Assembly (NCBI GenBank): GCA_029690005.1
Contig: CP121458.1
Location: 4,030,001-4,094,000 of the forward strand
Reading direction: 5' to 3'
Source of the DNA: Prescottella defluvii
GTDB lineage: Bacteria > Actinomycetota > Actinomycetes > Mycobacteriales > Mycobacteriaceae
DNA: 64,000 nucleotides
A program made the translations under genes and the position numbers. Positions within the stretch are counted from its first letter, which is position 1; each line of letters begins with the position of its first letter. Shown in pieces: positions 51,387-59,921 of the stretch. The notes beneath the pieces were generated by a model that had not been told where the DNA came from, ran no database searches, and worked only from the letters and a program-made list of their open reading frames with translations.

Positions 51387-51430
51387 CCGTGCGCGGTCGA
51401 CGAGTCCGCTGACTCGACCACCGCGCACGG
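51387..51430. terminator. Bidirectional terminator hairpin
   Basis: Arms of 20 bp (51387-51406 and 51411-51430), 18 paired, loop CGCT. It lies between the convergent LysR-like gene and the thiolase. Confidence 0.75.
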
Positions 51431-51445
51431 ACAACTCAGCTGTCG

Positions 51446-52622
<1,177 letters not shown>

Positions 52623-52776
52623 GCCAGCTCACTCCTTCGTCTCTCTTGGATCCTGTGCGAGCACGCCCACCGAACCGTGACGCGGCTCGCACGTGTGAAT
52701 CTTCGCACCCGCGACCGTCTACGTCGCGTTCAGCACCGACGTCCGCACCGTCCTCGCGGCATCGTCGGGCGCCCAG

Positions 52777-53562
52777 TCACTTACGGCAGGCCGTGTCCAG
52801 CGTGACGGTCCCGGGCGAGAGCCCGTACAGGTACGTGTTCAGAGAATGCGCACAGCCGAGGCTCCACCTGGCATATGTCCGCGAATCGATCGCATAGCCG
52901 GTGTTGACGTGCTGATAGTTGTCGACTGGGTCGAGGGGAAAGTACGGGACCGGATCGACGATGTTGTAGATCCGCCACGACACGGTGGAGAGTGCCCCGT
53001 ATCGCGCCGCGAAGTTCGCGTCACCCACCTTCGGTGCCGCGAACGTCCACGTCTGGGGCTGCAGCGCGGAGTTCGCCGCGAGGTCCGCGACGAGGAGTGT
53101 CGACAGGGCGCCACCGAGGCTGTGTCCGGTCACGACGAGCGGCAGCGCCGGGTCGATCGCCGACACGAGATCTCCCGTTCCGGCCGAGACGCCGGACTGT
53201 CCCGGCCGCATCGTGGCAATCGTGTCGTAGAGGTCGAGGAAACCCTCGGCCACGTTCCCGCCGCCGCTCACCTGGGTGAACGGAACCGGCGCCCAGTGCA
53301 GGTCATCGATCCACTCGGCGGCGGTCGCAGTGCCCCGGAGCGCGATCACCTGGACGGCGGGTGTCCCGCCGACAGCGAGGAAGCCTAAGAACACCGGGGC
53401 CGATCCCGACAGATCGTTCATCTGGATCGCGCGGACGAGCGAGTACCCGGCCGGCAGCGACATCGACCCCGGATTCACCACACCCGGGGCCGCGTAGAAC
53501 TGGTAGTACGCCGCTTGGACGAACGGACCCCATCCGGCAGCGATCGCGGTGTCCATCGGCAT
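52777..53562 (-). CDS. Class 3 lipase family protein
   Basis: Lipase of about 261 residues. Oxyanion segment VIALRGTATAAEWIDDL, nucleophile elbow VVTGHSLGGALSTLLVADL, catalytic Asp in YNIVDPVPYFPLDP and a late His (LGCAHSLNTYLYG) agree with the lipase_3 family. No signal peptide is evident. AGGAGG at 53567-53572 lies 4 bp from the ATG at 53562 and 10 bp from another at 53556; either may start. Intact. Acts on triacylglycerol or related esters; natural substrate unknown. Confidence 0.88.
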   Translation of the reverse strand: MPMDTAIAAGWGPFVQAAYYQFYAAPGVVNPGSMSLPAGYSLVRAIQMNDLSGSAPVFLGFLAVGGTPAVQVIALRGTATAAEWIDDLHWAPVPFTQVSGGGNVAEGFLDLYDTIATMRPGQSGVSAGTGDLVSAIDPALPLVVTGHSLGGALSTLLVADLAANSALQPQTWTFAAPKVGDANFAARYGALSTVSWRIYNIVDPVPYFPLDPVDNYQHVNTGYAIDSRTYARWSLGCAHSLNTYLYGLSPGTVTLDTACRK

Positions 53563-53622
53563 CTGGCCTCCTCGTGACCACCCGATCATCCCCCGCCGCG
53601 GCGCGCCGTAAGAGCGGAACGG

Positions 53623-54555
53623 TCAGCTTCGGTCCGCGGCAGCTCCCACCGGGGCGACCTCGCGCAGCAGCTCGGCCAGCTGCCGGTAGCTCTCGGCGCG
53701 CCCGCTCGAGGCTCGGAACACCAGCCCGATGGTGCGTCCGGGGACAGGCTCGGAGAACCGGGCCGTGGCCAGATCGCCACGACGGGTCTCGACGGGCACC
53801 GCAGAGTCCGGAACAAGGGTCACCCCCAATCCCCCCGCGACGCACTGCACCACGGTGGCCAGCGACGTCGCCCGGGTGTCACCGGACAGCGGGTGCGCGT
53901 CGACCGAGCGGCACAGATCCAACGTTTGATCACGCAGGCAGTGCCCCTCGTCGAGCAGCAGCAACGGCAGCTCGTCGAGCACGTCGAGCGGGAGGTCGTC
54001 GCGACCGGCGAACGCGTGATCCTTGGGCAGGACGACCACGAAGTCCTCCGTATACAAGGGGACCTCGATCAGTCCGGGCGCCTCGGACGGCAGCGCCAGC
54101 ACGGCGACGTCGATCGCACCGGTTCGCAGCGACTCGAGCAGTCGCGCGGTCTGGTCCTCGATGACCTGCGGAACCAACGCGGGCATTTCCCGGCGCAGCG
54201 CGGGTAGCAGCGCGGGCAACACGTAGGGCGCGACGGTCGGGATCAACCCCATGCGCAGGGGGCCGACGAGCTTGTCGCCCACCCCGGCCGCGGCGGCGAC
54301 GAAACCGTCCGCGGCGTCGAGGATCAGCTTTGCCTGCGTGAGCAGTTGCTCACCGGCCGCCGTGACGAGGACGCGCCGGGTGCTGCGCTCGATCAACTGC
54401 ACGCCGAGGCCGTTCTCGAGCGACGCAAGGGCTTGGGAGAGGGTGGGCTGGCTCACACTCAAACGCGCTGCGGCAGTGCCGAAATGGCGGTACTCGGCCA
54501 CCGCGACGAACGCACGAAGCTGCGACAGTGTTGGTTGGTACGTCCCATCAGCCAT
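53623..54555 (-). CDS. oxyR: Hydrogen-peroxide sensor regulator OxyR
   Basis: LysR-type regulator of 310 residues. The HTH is FGTAAARLSVSQPTLSQALA. The redox pair is Cys206 and Cys215 in EGHCLRDQTLDLC, matching the cysteines of E. coli OxyR (199 and 208). ATG start at 54555. Intact. Divergent from a phzF-family gene; no ahpC or katG lies beside it, unlike many mycobacteria. An A/T-rich region with repeated CTAT/ATAG elements overlaps its start and is the likely autoregulatory site. Confidence 0.93.
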   Translation of the reverse strand: MADGTYQPTLSQLRAFVAVAEYRHFGTAAARLSVSQPTLSQALASLENGLGVQLIERSTRRVLVTAAGEQLLTQAKLILDAADGFVAAAAGVGDKLVGPLRMGLIPTVAPYVLPALLPALRREMPALVPQVIEDQTARLLESLRTGAIDVAVLALPSEAPGLIEVPLYTEDFVVVLPKDHAFAGRDDLPLDVLDELPLLLLDEGHCLRDQTLDLCRSVDAHPLSGDTRATSLATVVQCVAGGLGVTLVPDSAVPVETRRGDLATARFSEPVPGRTIGLVFRASSGRAESYRQLAELLREVAPVGAAADRS

Positions 54556-54557
54556 GC

Positions 54558-54579
54558 CTATCAGTATAGTGCCACCTAT
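54558..54579. promoter_or_regulatory. Predicted OxyR binding site
   Basis: CTAT (54558-54561), ATAG (54566-54569) and CTAT (54576-54579) in one stretch; OxyR sites consist of spaced ATAG/CTAT elements. It lies directly upstream of oxyR, as expected for autoregulation. The spacers (4 and 6) are shorter than the E. coli 7. Confidence 0.55.
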
Positions 54580-54666
54580 CACCTTTACCTTTCGCTTAGG
54601 CGGAGTGCCGTCGACACGCAATGACGTCGGCGGGACTTCGACCGCCTCGCGGATAGCCTGAGCCAC

Positions 54667-55350
54667 ATGGCAGCCGAGGTCCACGTCGTCCACGTGTTCA
54701 CCGACCCCGATGGGAAGCACGGCAATCCGCTCGGCATCGTCGACGCGGCGACCGTCGTCGACGACGCCGAACGCCAGGCGCTGGCGAAGCATCTCGGCTT
54801 CAGCGAGACAGTGTTCGTCGACCTCCCCGAACCCGGTGCGCGCACGGCACGCGCCCGGATCTTCACGCCCGTGGCCGAGCTCCCCTTCGCCGGCCATCCG
54901 ACCGTCGGACTCGCAGCCTGGCTCGAGCGGGGCGGATTCGACGTCGACGCCCTCGAGGTACCGGCCGGCCGCGTCGAGACGCGGGCACGACACGGCGCGA
55001 CATGGGTTCGCACACAGCCAGATTGGGCCCCCGAGTTCACGATCCACCCGATGCCGCACGTCGAGGACGTCGCACACGCCCGGGCCCGCGACTTCACCGA
55101 CGGACACCACTACATCTGGGCGTGGGAGGACGAACTGCAGGGCCGGATCCGGTCGCGGATGTTCGCCCCCAACCTCGGCATCACCGAGGACGAGGCCACG
55201 GGATCGGCAGCCGTGCAGATCACCGCGCATCTGCGGCGGGCGCTGTTCATCATCCAGGGACGTGGCTCGCGGATACACACCACGTTCGGCGACGACGGCA
55301 GCGTGGAGGTCGGCGGCCTGGTCCGATTCGAGCACACGATCGTCGCCTGA
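54667..55350 (+). CDS. PhzF family isomerase/epimerase-like protein
   Basis: Diaminopimelate-epimerase-like fold of two similar halves, 227 residues, at the short end of the family. The catalytic Glu47 is in LGFSETVFVDLP; PFAGHPTVGLAAWL and EDEATGSAAVQIT are the two phosphate-binding loops. ATG start at 54667. Intact. Function is uncertain; most PhzF homologues outside phenazine clusters are uncharacterised. Divergent from oxyR, so OxyR might regulate it too. It ends 12 bp before the convergent tetR gene. Confidence 0.9.
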   Translation: MAAEVHVVHVFTDPDGKHGNPLGIVDAATVVDDAERQALAKHLGFSETVFVDLPEPGARTARARIFTPVAELPFAGHPTVGLAAWLERGGFDVDALEVPAGRVETRARHGATWVRTQPDWAPEFTIHPMPHVEDVAHARARDFTDGHHYIWAWEDELQGRIRSRMFAPNLGITEDEATGSAAVQITAHLRRALFIIQGRGSRIHTTFGDDGSVEVGGLVRFEHTIVA

Positions 55351-55362
55351 CCGCGCGGCCCG

Positions 55363-55935
55363 TCAGTCCGGCATGACGCGTCGGACGGCCGCCTCGACGA
55401 GGTCGTCGATCTCCCTGTCAGAGAACAGGTCCGGCAGGGTCAACTGGTCGACGATCAGCCAGTTCAAGGCCATGTAGAGCAGCGTCACCGTCGTCGGGTC
55501 CCCCGGCATCTCCGCCGCGAGATGGTTGGCGATGTTGAAGTCCAGGTCCTGCCGCACCCGCTCGGTGAGGACCGCGCGCAGTTCGGGTCGCCGGGTCGCT
55601 TCCAGACGCAGCTCGAGCAGCGCGAGGAACCCGGTGCGGAACGCGGAGACGCGGCCGACGGTCTCGCGCATCAGCGCGGTGAGGTGTGCCCGGTCGTGCG
55701 CGCCGCGCAGGCTGAGATCGATCGTCGCGTCGTCCGGCTTCAGCCGCTCGTAGACACGCATTCCCGCCTGGGTCAGCAAGTCGTCCCGGTTGGCGAAATA
55801 GTTCGACGCGGTCCCGGGCGGCACCCCGGCCTCCACGTCGACCGCCCGGAACGTGAGGCCCCGCGCCCCCTCCCGGGCCAGCACCTCGATCGCACCGTCG
55901 ACGAGCGCCGCCCGCCGCTCAGTATTCCGCCGCAC
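55363..55935 (-). CDS. TetR-family transcriptional regulator
   Basis: Dimeric repressor of 190 residues. N-terminal HTH: AIEVLAREGARGLTFRAVDV and EAGVPPGTASNYFANRDDLL. The C-terminal ligand domain has hydrophobic helices (LTALMRETVGRVSAFRTGFL). GTG start at 55935. Intact. Divergent from a RibD-C/dihydrofolate-reductase-like gene with a large dyad between them, so it very likely represses that gene and itself. Inducer unknown. Confidence 0.9.
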   Translation of the reverse strand: MRRNTERRAALVDGAIEVLAREGARGLTFRAVDVEAGVPPGTASNYFANRDDLLTQAGMRVYERLKPDDATIDLSLRGAHDRAHLTALMRETVGRVSAFRTGFLALLELRLEATRRPELRAVLTERVRQDLDFNIANHLAAEMPGDPTTVTLLYMALNWLIVDQLTLPDLFSDREIDDLVEAAVRRVMPD

Positions 55936-55942
55936 CTTGACA

Positions 55943-56003
55943 CCACTCCATCTGTAGTACTAACTTCGCAACCACTTCACTCAGAGTACTACGAACGGAG
56001 TGG
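55943..56003. promoter_or_regulatory. Large dyad operator for the TetR regulator
   Basis: Outer arms CCACTCC (55943-55949) / GGAGTGG (55997-56003) and inner arms GTAGTACT (55954-55961) / AGTACTAC (55985-55992) share one centre. Each inner arm contains the palindrome AGTACT, so two operator copies about 30 bp apart are possible. It fills the 71-bp gap between the divergent starts. Confidence 0.7.
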
Positions 56004-56006
56004 TTC

Positions 56007-56579
56007 ATGCGGAAGCTCGTCTACTACGTGGCAGTTACCCTGGACGGCTACATCGCCGGCCCCGGCGGCGAGATCGACTTCCACCCGTTGTCCGACACCA
56101 TGGCGACCTGGATCAACGAGCGGTATCCGGAGACCGTGCCGACGCACATGCGCGAGCAAGCGGGCCTCGAGAACACACCCAATCGCGCATTCGACACCCT
56201 GATCATGGGACGGGGCACCTACGAGCCCGCGCTTGCGATCGACGTCACCAGCCCGTACGCCCACCTGCGCCAGCTGGTTGTCTCCACGACTCTGGGGACG
56301 AGTCCGGACCCCGCGGTCGAACTCGTCTCCGACGATCCGGTCGCGGCGGTCCGCAAACTCAAACAGGAGGACGGCCTCGACATCTGGCTGGCCGGCGGCG
56401 GCCGACTGGCGGGCACGCTCCTGCCGGAGATCGACGGACTGATCGTCAAGAGCTACCCGGTGGTCGCGGGCGCTGGCATTCCCGCCTTCGAGGGCCCGTT
56501 CCGGCCGACGGCGTTCACCCGGACGGACTCGATCTCGTTCGACAACGGCGCAACCGTCACGTGGTTCGATCGGGGGTGA
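56007..56579 (+). CDS. Dihydrofolate reductase family protein (RibD C-terminal-like)
   Basis: 190 residues. Start RKLVYYVAVTLDGYIAGPGG, then DTLIMGRGTYEPALAI and GLDIWLAGGGRLAGTLLP, the pattern of the RibD_C/YyaP NADPH reductase group. ATG start at 56007, 71 bp from the divergent TetR gene. Intact. Substrate unknown; under TetR control such reductases often respond to xenobiotics, but that is inference. A strong hairpin follows the stop. Confidence 0.88.
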   Translation: MRKLVYYVAVTLDGYIAGPGGEIDFHPLSDTMATWINERYPETVPTHMREQAGLENTPNRAFDTLIMGRGTYEPALAIDVTSPYAHLRQLVVSTTLGTSPDPAVELVSDDPVAAVRKLKQEDGLDIWLAGGGRLAGTLLPEIDGLIVKSYPVVAGAGIPAFEGPFRPTAFTRTDSISFDNGATVTWFDRG

Positions 56580-56585
56580 CACGAC

Positions 56586-56621
56586 GCGGCCCCGCCGGAG
56601 GGGGATCACCGGCGGGGCCGC
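56586..56621. terminator. Bidirectional terminator hairpin
   Basis: Perfect 13-bp arms (56586-56598 and 56609-56621) with a 10-base loop, between the reductase stop and the convergent Rpf gene stop. No T-run follows. Confidence 0.75.
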
Positions 56622-56643
56622 GAGCTGTCGGTCGTGGACCGAA

Positions 56644-57231
56644 TCAGAGGGACAGAGTCTGTCCGGGAAGATCAGGTCGGGGTTCTGAACCTGGGCGGCG
56701 AGGCTGCCCAGCGAGACACCGTGAGCCTCGGCGATCTGCGAGAGGGTGTCGCCGAGCTGGACGACGTAGTTCCCGACGCCGGCGCCGACGGTCTGCGCCA
56801 CCTCATTCACCTGCTGCGGGTAGACGGAGTCCTGGGCGGCCGGGGCCGACTCGACGACTGGCTGCGCGACGGATGCCGCGGCGCCGGGGTGCCGCCGCCC
56901 CTGAGGTACTGGCCACACCGGGCCATGCACCGACACCCTGGCCCTCGAGGACGTTCTCGGCGACGCGGATCTGCTCGGCCTGGCTCGCATTGTTCGCGCT
57001 GCCGGTGCCGCCGTAGGCCTCCCACGTGCTCTGCGTGAACTGCAGGCCACCGTAGAAACCGTTGCCGGTGTTGGCCGCCCAGTTGCCGGACGACTCGCAC
57101 TCGGCAACGCCGGACCAGTCGTGGCCACCGGCCGCGTTGGCGGTGCCGGTGCCGATCGCCAGCGGGATCGCGACGACGGCGCCGGTGGCAACGACAGCGC
57201 CCAGGGCGCGCTTGATGGTGAAGCTGGTCAT
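56644..57231 (-). CDS. Resuscitation-promoting-factor-type transglycosylase with LysM, two frameshifts
   Basis: Secreted peptidoglycan hydrolase of about 195 residues. Signal peptide to about residue 33 (IPLAIGTGTANA), Rpf domain HDWSGVAECESSGNWAAN and GFYGGLQFTQSTWEAYGG with the expected catalytic Glu46, an Ala/Pro linker, and a C-terminal LysM (VVQLGDTLSQIAEAHGVSLG, NPDLIFPGQTLSL). ATG 57231. As read, an extra base near 56905 and a missing G near 56660 break the frame; corrected, the stop is TGA at 56644. Cleaves peptidoglycan to aid growth or resuscitation. A structured leader precedes it (see riboswitch). Confidence 0.88.
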
Positions 57232-57245
57232 TCGGGCAGATCCTC

Positions 57246-57376
57246 TCCGCTCCTGCCGGTGAGACGGCGCTCTCGCGCCGACCGTGTCGGGCGGAATTCC
57301 GATCCGCCTCACCCCCGCCCCCTCGAAGAATCGGGTGTCCGGATCGCGGGGACAGGTGCTCGCAGCGGCGATCCGG
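57246..57376 (-). ncRNA. Structured leader, possible ydaO-type (c-di-AMP) riboswitch
   Basis: The minus-strand leader of the rpf gene folds well: CCGGATCGC pairs with GCGATCCGG (57368-57376 with 57339-57347), ACACCC with GGGGGTG, GGCGGA with TCCGCC, and CGGCGC-GAGA-GCGCCG (57265-57280) has a GNRA loop, ending near CACCGGCAGGAGCGG. ydaO riboswitches are known before rpf genes of actinobacteria, and the GGACACCC/GGGGGTGA part resembles the GGGACCC/GGGGTGA core. The match is by eye only. Confidence 0.42.
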
Positions 57377-57530
57377 CGTGGTCCGTTCGTCTCGGACCGG
57401 TAACGACCGTAAGCGATCGGTCACGGAAAGGTCACGACGAGAATTTCCGGTACGGACGTCCGAGAATCGGCGTCAACCGATGATGTTTACGCAGTTACAT
57501 TCGGCGTGTCTGCAAGTCGGCAGACCGGTC

Positions 57531-57554
57531 GTTATCCACCTGTTATGTGATAAC
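57531..57554. promoter_or_regulatory. Inverted repeat GTTATC-N12-GATAAC
   Basis: Six-base arms (57531-57536, 57549-57554) in an AT-richer patch of the 356-bp gap between the rpf and NlpC-like genes. TTATCCAC resembles a DnaA box (8 of 9), but one copy is not significant. Possible operator; no protein assigned. The rest of the gap is the rpf leader region. Confidence 0.35.
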
Positions 57555-57587
57555 CAACACACCATTTCGGTGGCGTGGGTCACGCTT

Positions 57588-58286
57588 TCATGGACGCGGA
57601 ACAGCCCCCGCGGCCAGATCGTCCGGGCCGAGAAGCACCGAAACCTCGTCGCCAAGAGCCACGCCCGGGGCGAGCGGGAGGCGGTCACCGCTCCAGAACC
57701 GGCCCGGGTCGTACCAGTTGGTCTTTCGATCGGCCGTCAGCAGCCCCATCGCCTCGTAGGTGGACGCCACCACCTCGGCGCAGTAGGCGCTCTCGGCGCC
57801 GGCAGGTTCCCCGGCCTCGTCCCGGCGCCGCTTGGCCCGCCACGAGGGCAGCCGCCCGCCGAACCACCTGGAGGCGAGCTTGGCACTGGAGGGGAAAGGT
57901 GTCCCGTCCAGGCGCGCGATCGTGCGCAGCAGAGCATCCTCCTGTTCGCGGGTCACCGGCTCGGCGAGTTGCCGCAGCCAGGCACGCTGGCCGTAGCGCG
58001 CACCCCACACCTGGACCGCCGCCCGCAGATCGTGCAACTGGACACCGCGCTGGAACTTGCCGGTCCACATGTCCGGAAGCGAGCGCCCGAGCTCCGCGTG
58101 CCACATCAGCGGCGGCATGTCGTCGAGAACCACCGACATTCCGACGTGGTTCACGGGGCTGTTCGTCAGGGTCTGGATCGCGCGATCGGCCCCCGAGTGC
58201 CCGCGGAAGATCCAGATGTCGCCGGTGCGGGCGATGTCCACCGCCTCGCCCAGGTCGATCTCCGTTGGATGCGGTCGCCGAATCAT
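57588..58286 (-). CDS. NlpC/P60-like (YiiX-type) papain-fold protein
   Basis: 232 residues. Candidate catalytic residues are the His in SPVNHVGMSVVLDD and the Cys in ESAYCAEVVASTYEAMGLL, in the permuted order seen in YiiX-like NlpC/P60 proteins. RTGDIWIFRGHSGADRAIQ is the usual opening strand. No signal peptide, so it may act inside or on lipids rather than peptidoglycan. ATG 58286, 17 bp from the divergent small gene. Intact. Function uncertain. Confidence 0.75.
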   Translation of the reverse strand: MIRRPHPTEIDLGEAVDIARTGDIWIFRGHSGADRAIQTLTNSPVNHVGMSVVLDDMPPLMWHAELGRSLPDMWTGKFQRGVQLHDLRAAVQVWGARYGQRAWLRQLAEPVTREQEDALLRTIARLDGTPFPSSAKLASRWFGGRLPSWRAKRRRDEAGEPAGAESAYCAEVVASTYEAMGLLTADRKTNWYDPGRFWSGDRLPLAPGVALGDEVSVLLGPDDLAAGAVPRP

Positions 58287-58303
58287 CCACCTAGCCTAGA
58301 GCG

Positions 58304-58564
58304 ATGCGGTTCAACGGCAGACGTGTGTGGAAGGCCCTCGGCCTGGCCGGTGCGGTCGGGGTGGCGGCAGGCGGGGTTCTCGTGGCCAGGGCCGAACGGC
58401 AGCGCCGCGCCTACACCCCCGACGAGGTTCGCGACCGTCTGCACACCCGCTACGCGCAGGCGTCGGCCGCAGCCGACCGCACCACGGTCGACCTCGTCGA
58501 GGCGAAACCGTCCCTCCTGCAACGCCTGTCGGGTCGGCTGCGTCGGCTGCGTCGGCGCCGCTGA
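58304..58564 (+). CDS. Small hypothetical membrane-anchored protein
   Basis: 86 residues with one N-terminal hydrophobic helix (ALGLAGAVGVAAGGVLVA), then a charged region (DEVRDRLHTRYAQASAAADR) and a very basic C-terminus (RLSGRLRRLRRRR). ATG at 58304; divergent by 17 bp from the NlpC-like gene and convergent with the aminotransferase. I do not recognise the family. Short direct repeats (CGGCTGCGT) near the 3' end. Confidence 0.6.
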   Translation: MRFNGRRVWKALGLAGAVGVAAGGVLVARAERQRRAYTPDEVRDRLHTRYAQASAAADRTTVDLVEAKPSLLQRLSGRLRRLRRRR

Positions 58565-58583
58565 CCCGACGACCGAGCGGGAG

Positions 58584-59808
58584 TCACCCCAGCGCCGCGG
58601 CCACTCCCGCCGCCATCTCGGCGACCTGGTCGTCGGACATGACGAACGACGGAGGAACTGCATCGCGCCCTGACCGGCAGCCCGACCCGAGATCCCGAAC
58701 TGGCGCAACGTCTTCACGAACGGCAGCGCCTCGGCCGGATCGGCCAACTGGACCGCCGCGACCGCGCCGAGCCGACTGCGCACCTCCGCGACCCGCGGGT
58801 GCGCCGCGAGCGGCGACAGGTGCTCGTGCAGCGACGCCTCCAGCCGCTTGGAGTCCGCCAGCAGGTTCTCCCGCTCGATGATGTCGAGGTTCGCCATCGC
58901 CGCGGCCGCCGCCCCGGCATGACCGCCGTAGGTGTAGCCGTGGCGCCACCACACGCCGCCACCGAAGAACGGCTCCGCGACCCGGGGCGCGACGAAGACG
59001 GCGCCGATCGGGACGTACCCCGACGCGAGCCCCTTCGCGGTGGTGATCATGTCCGGCTGCAGATCGAAGCGGGTCGACGCGAACGACGAGCCGCCGATGC
59101 GGCCGAATCCGGTAACGACCTCGTCGACGACGAACAGGATGTCGTGCTCGCGGCAGATGTCGCGGACCTCGGTCAGGTAGCCCTCCGGCGGCAGATAGAC
59201 GCCGCCGGCGCCGATGATCGGCTCACAGAAGAACGCGGCGATCGCGTCCGCGCCCTCCTGCTCGATCAGTTCGAGCAGCCCCTTCGCGTCGTCCCACGCG
59301 ACGGTGCGGGCGTCGGACATCAGTTCGCCGTACCCCTCGCGATTGACCGGGATGCCGGCGAGCGCGGTGCCCGCCACGTGCATCCCGTGATACGCCTTCT
59401 GCCTGGCCACGACGAGCTTCTTCGACGGCTGACCGACCTCCGTCCAGTAGCGGCGGGCCAGCTTCGCGGCGGAGTCGACCGAGTCGGATCCGCCCGACGT
59501 GAAGAACACCTTCGAACCCGGCACGGGGCGATCTCGGCCAGACGATCCGCGAGCGCGACGGTGACATCGGAGGTGAAGTCGCCGAAGTTCGAGAAGTGCG
59601 CCACCTTCGACAGCTGTGCCGCGACGGCGTCCGCGATCTCGGTGCGTCCGTGCCCGACGTTGGTGAACCACAGTCCCGCCGTCGCGTCGAGGTAGCGGTT
59701 TCCGCCGTCGTCCCAGATGTAAGCGCCCTCACCGCGAGCGACGACGAACGCACCCTCCCGCTGGACGGCTCCCATATCCGCGAACCCGTGCCACAGTGCT
59801 CCACCCAT
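58584..59808 (-). CDS. Class III PLP-dependent aminotransferase, two frameshifts
   Basis: Omega-type aminotransferase of about 408 residues. Start FADMGAVQREGAFVVARGEG, PLP phosphate-binding SGGSDSVDSAAKLARRYW, Asp in LFVVDEVVTGFGRIG and the Schiff-base Lys in MITTAKGLASGYVPIG. ATG 59808 with AGGAGAG 8 bp upstream. One G is missing near 59525 (IAPVPGSKVFF) and one C near 58655 (GAMQFLPSFVMSDDQV), after which it ends at 58584. It acts on an omega-amine or beta-amino acid; the acceptor is unknown. Confidence 0.88.
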
Positions 59809-59921
59809 CAGCGCTCTCTCCTGCTCCCGATCGCATGCTCTCTCCGGCGACTATGCCACGGAGATGCGGTCGGCGTTCCAGCCGGAATTGTCGTTGCGCG
59901 CTTCGATAGGCTGTCCGCAGC

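Noticed and set aside
57531-57554. Replication origin suggested by a DnaA-box-like TTATCCAC
   Set aside because: Only one imperfect box, no dnaA, dnaN or gyr genes, and no AT-rich unwinding region.
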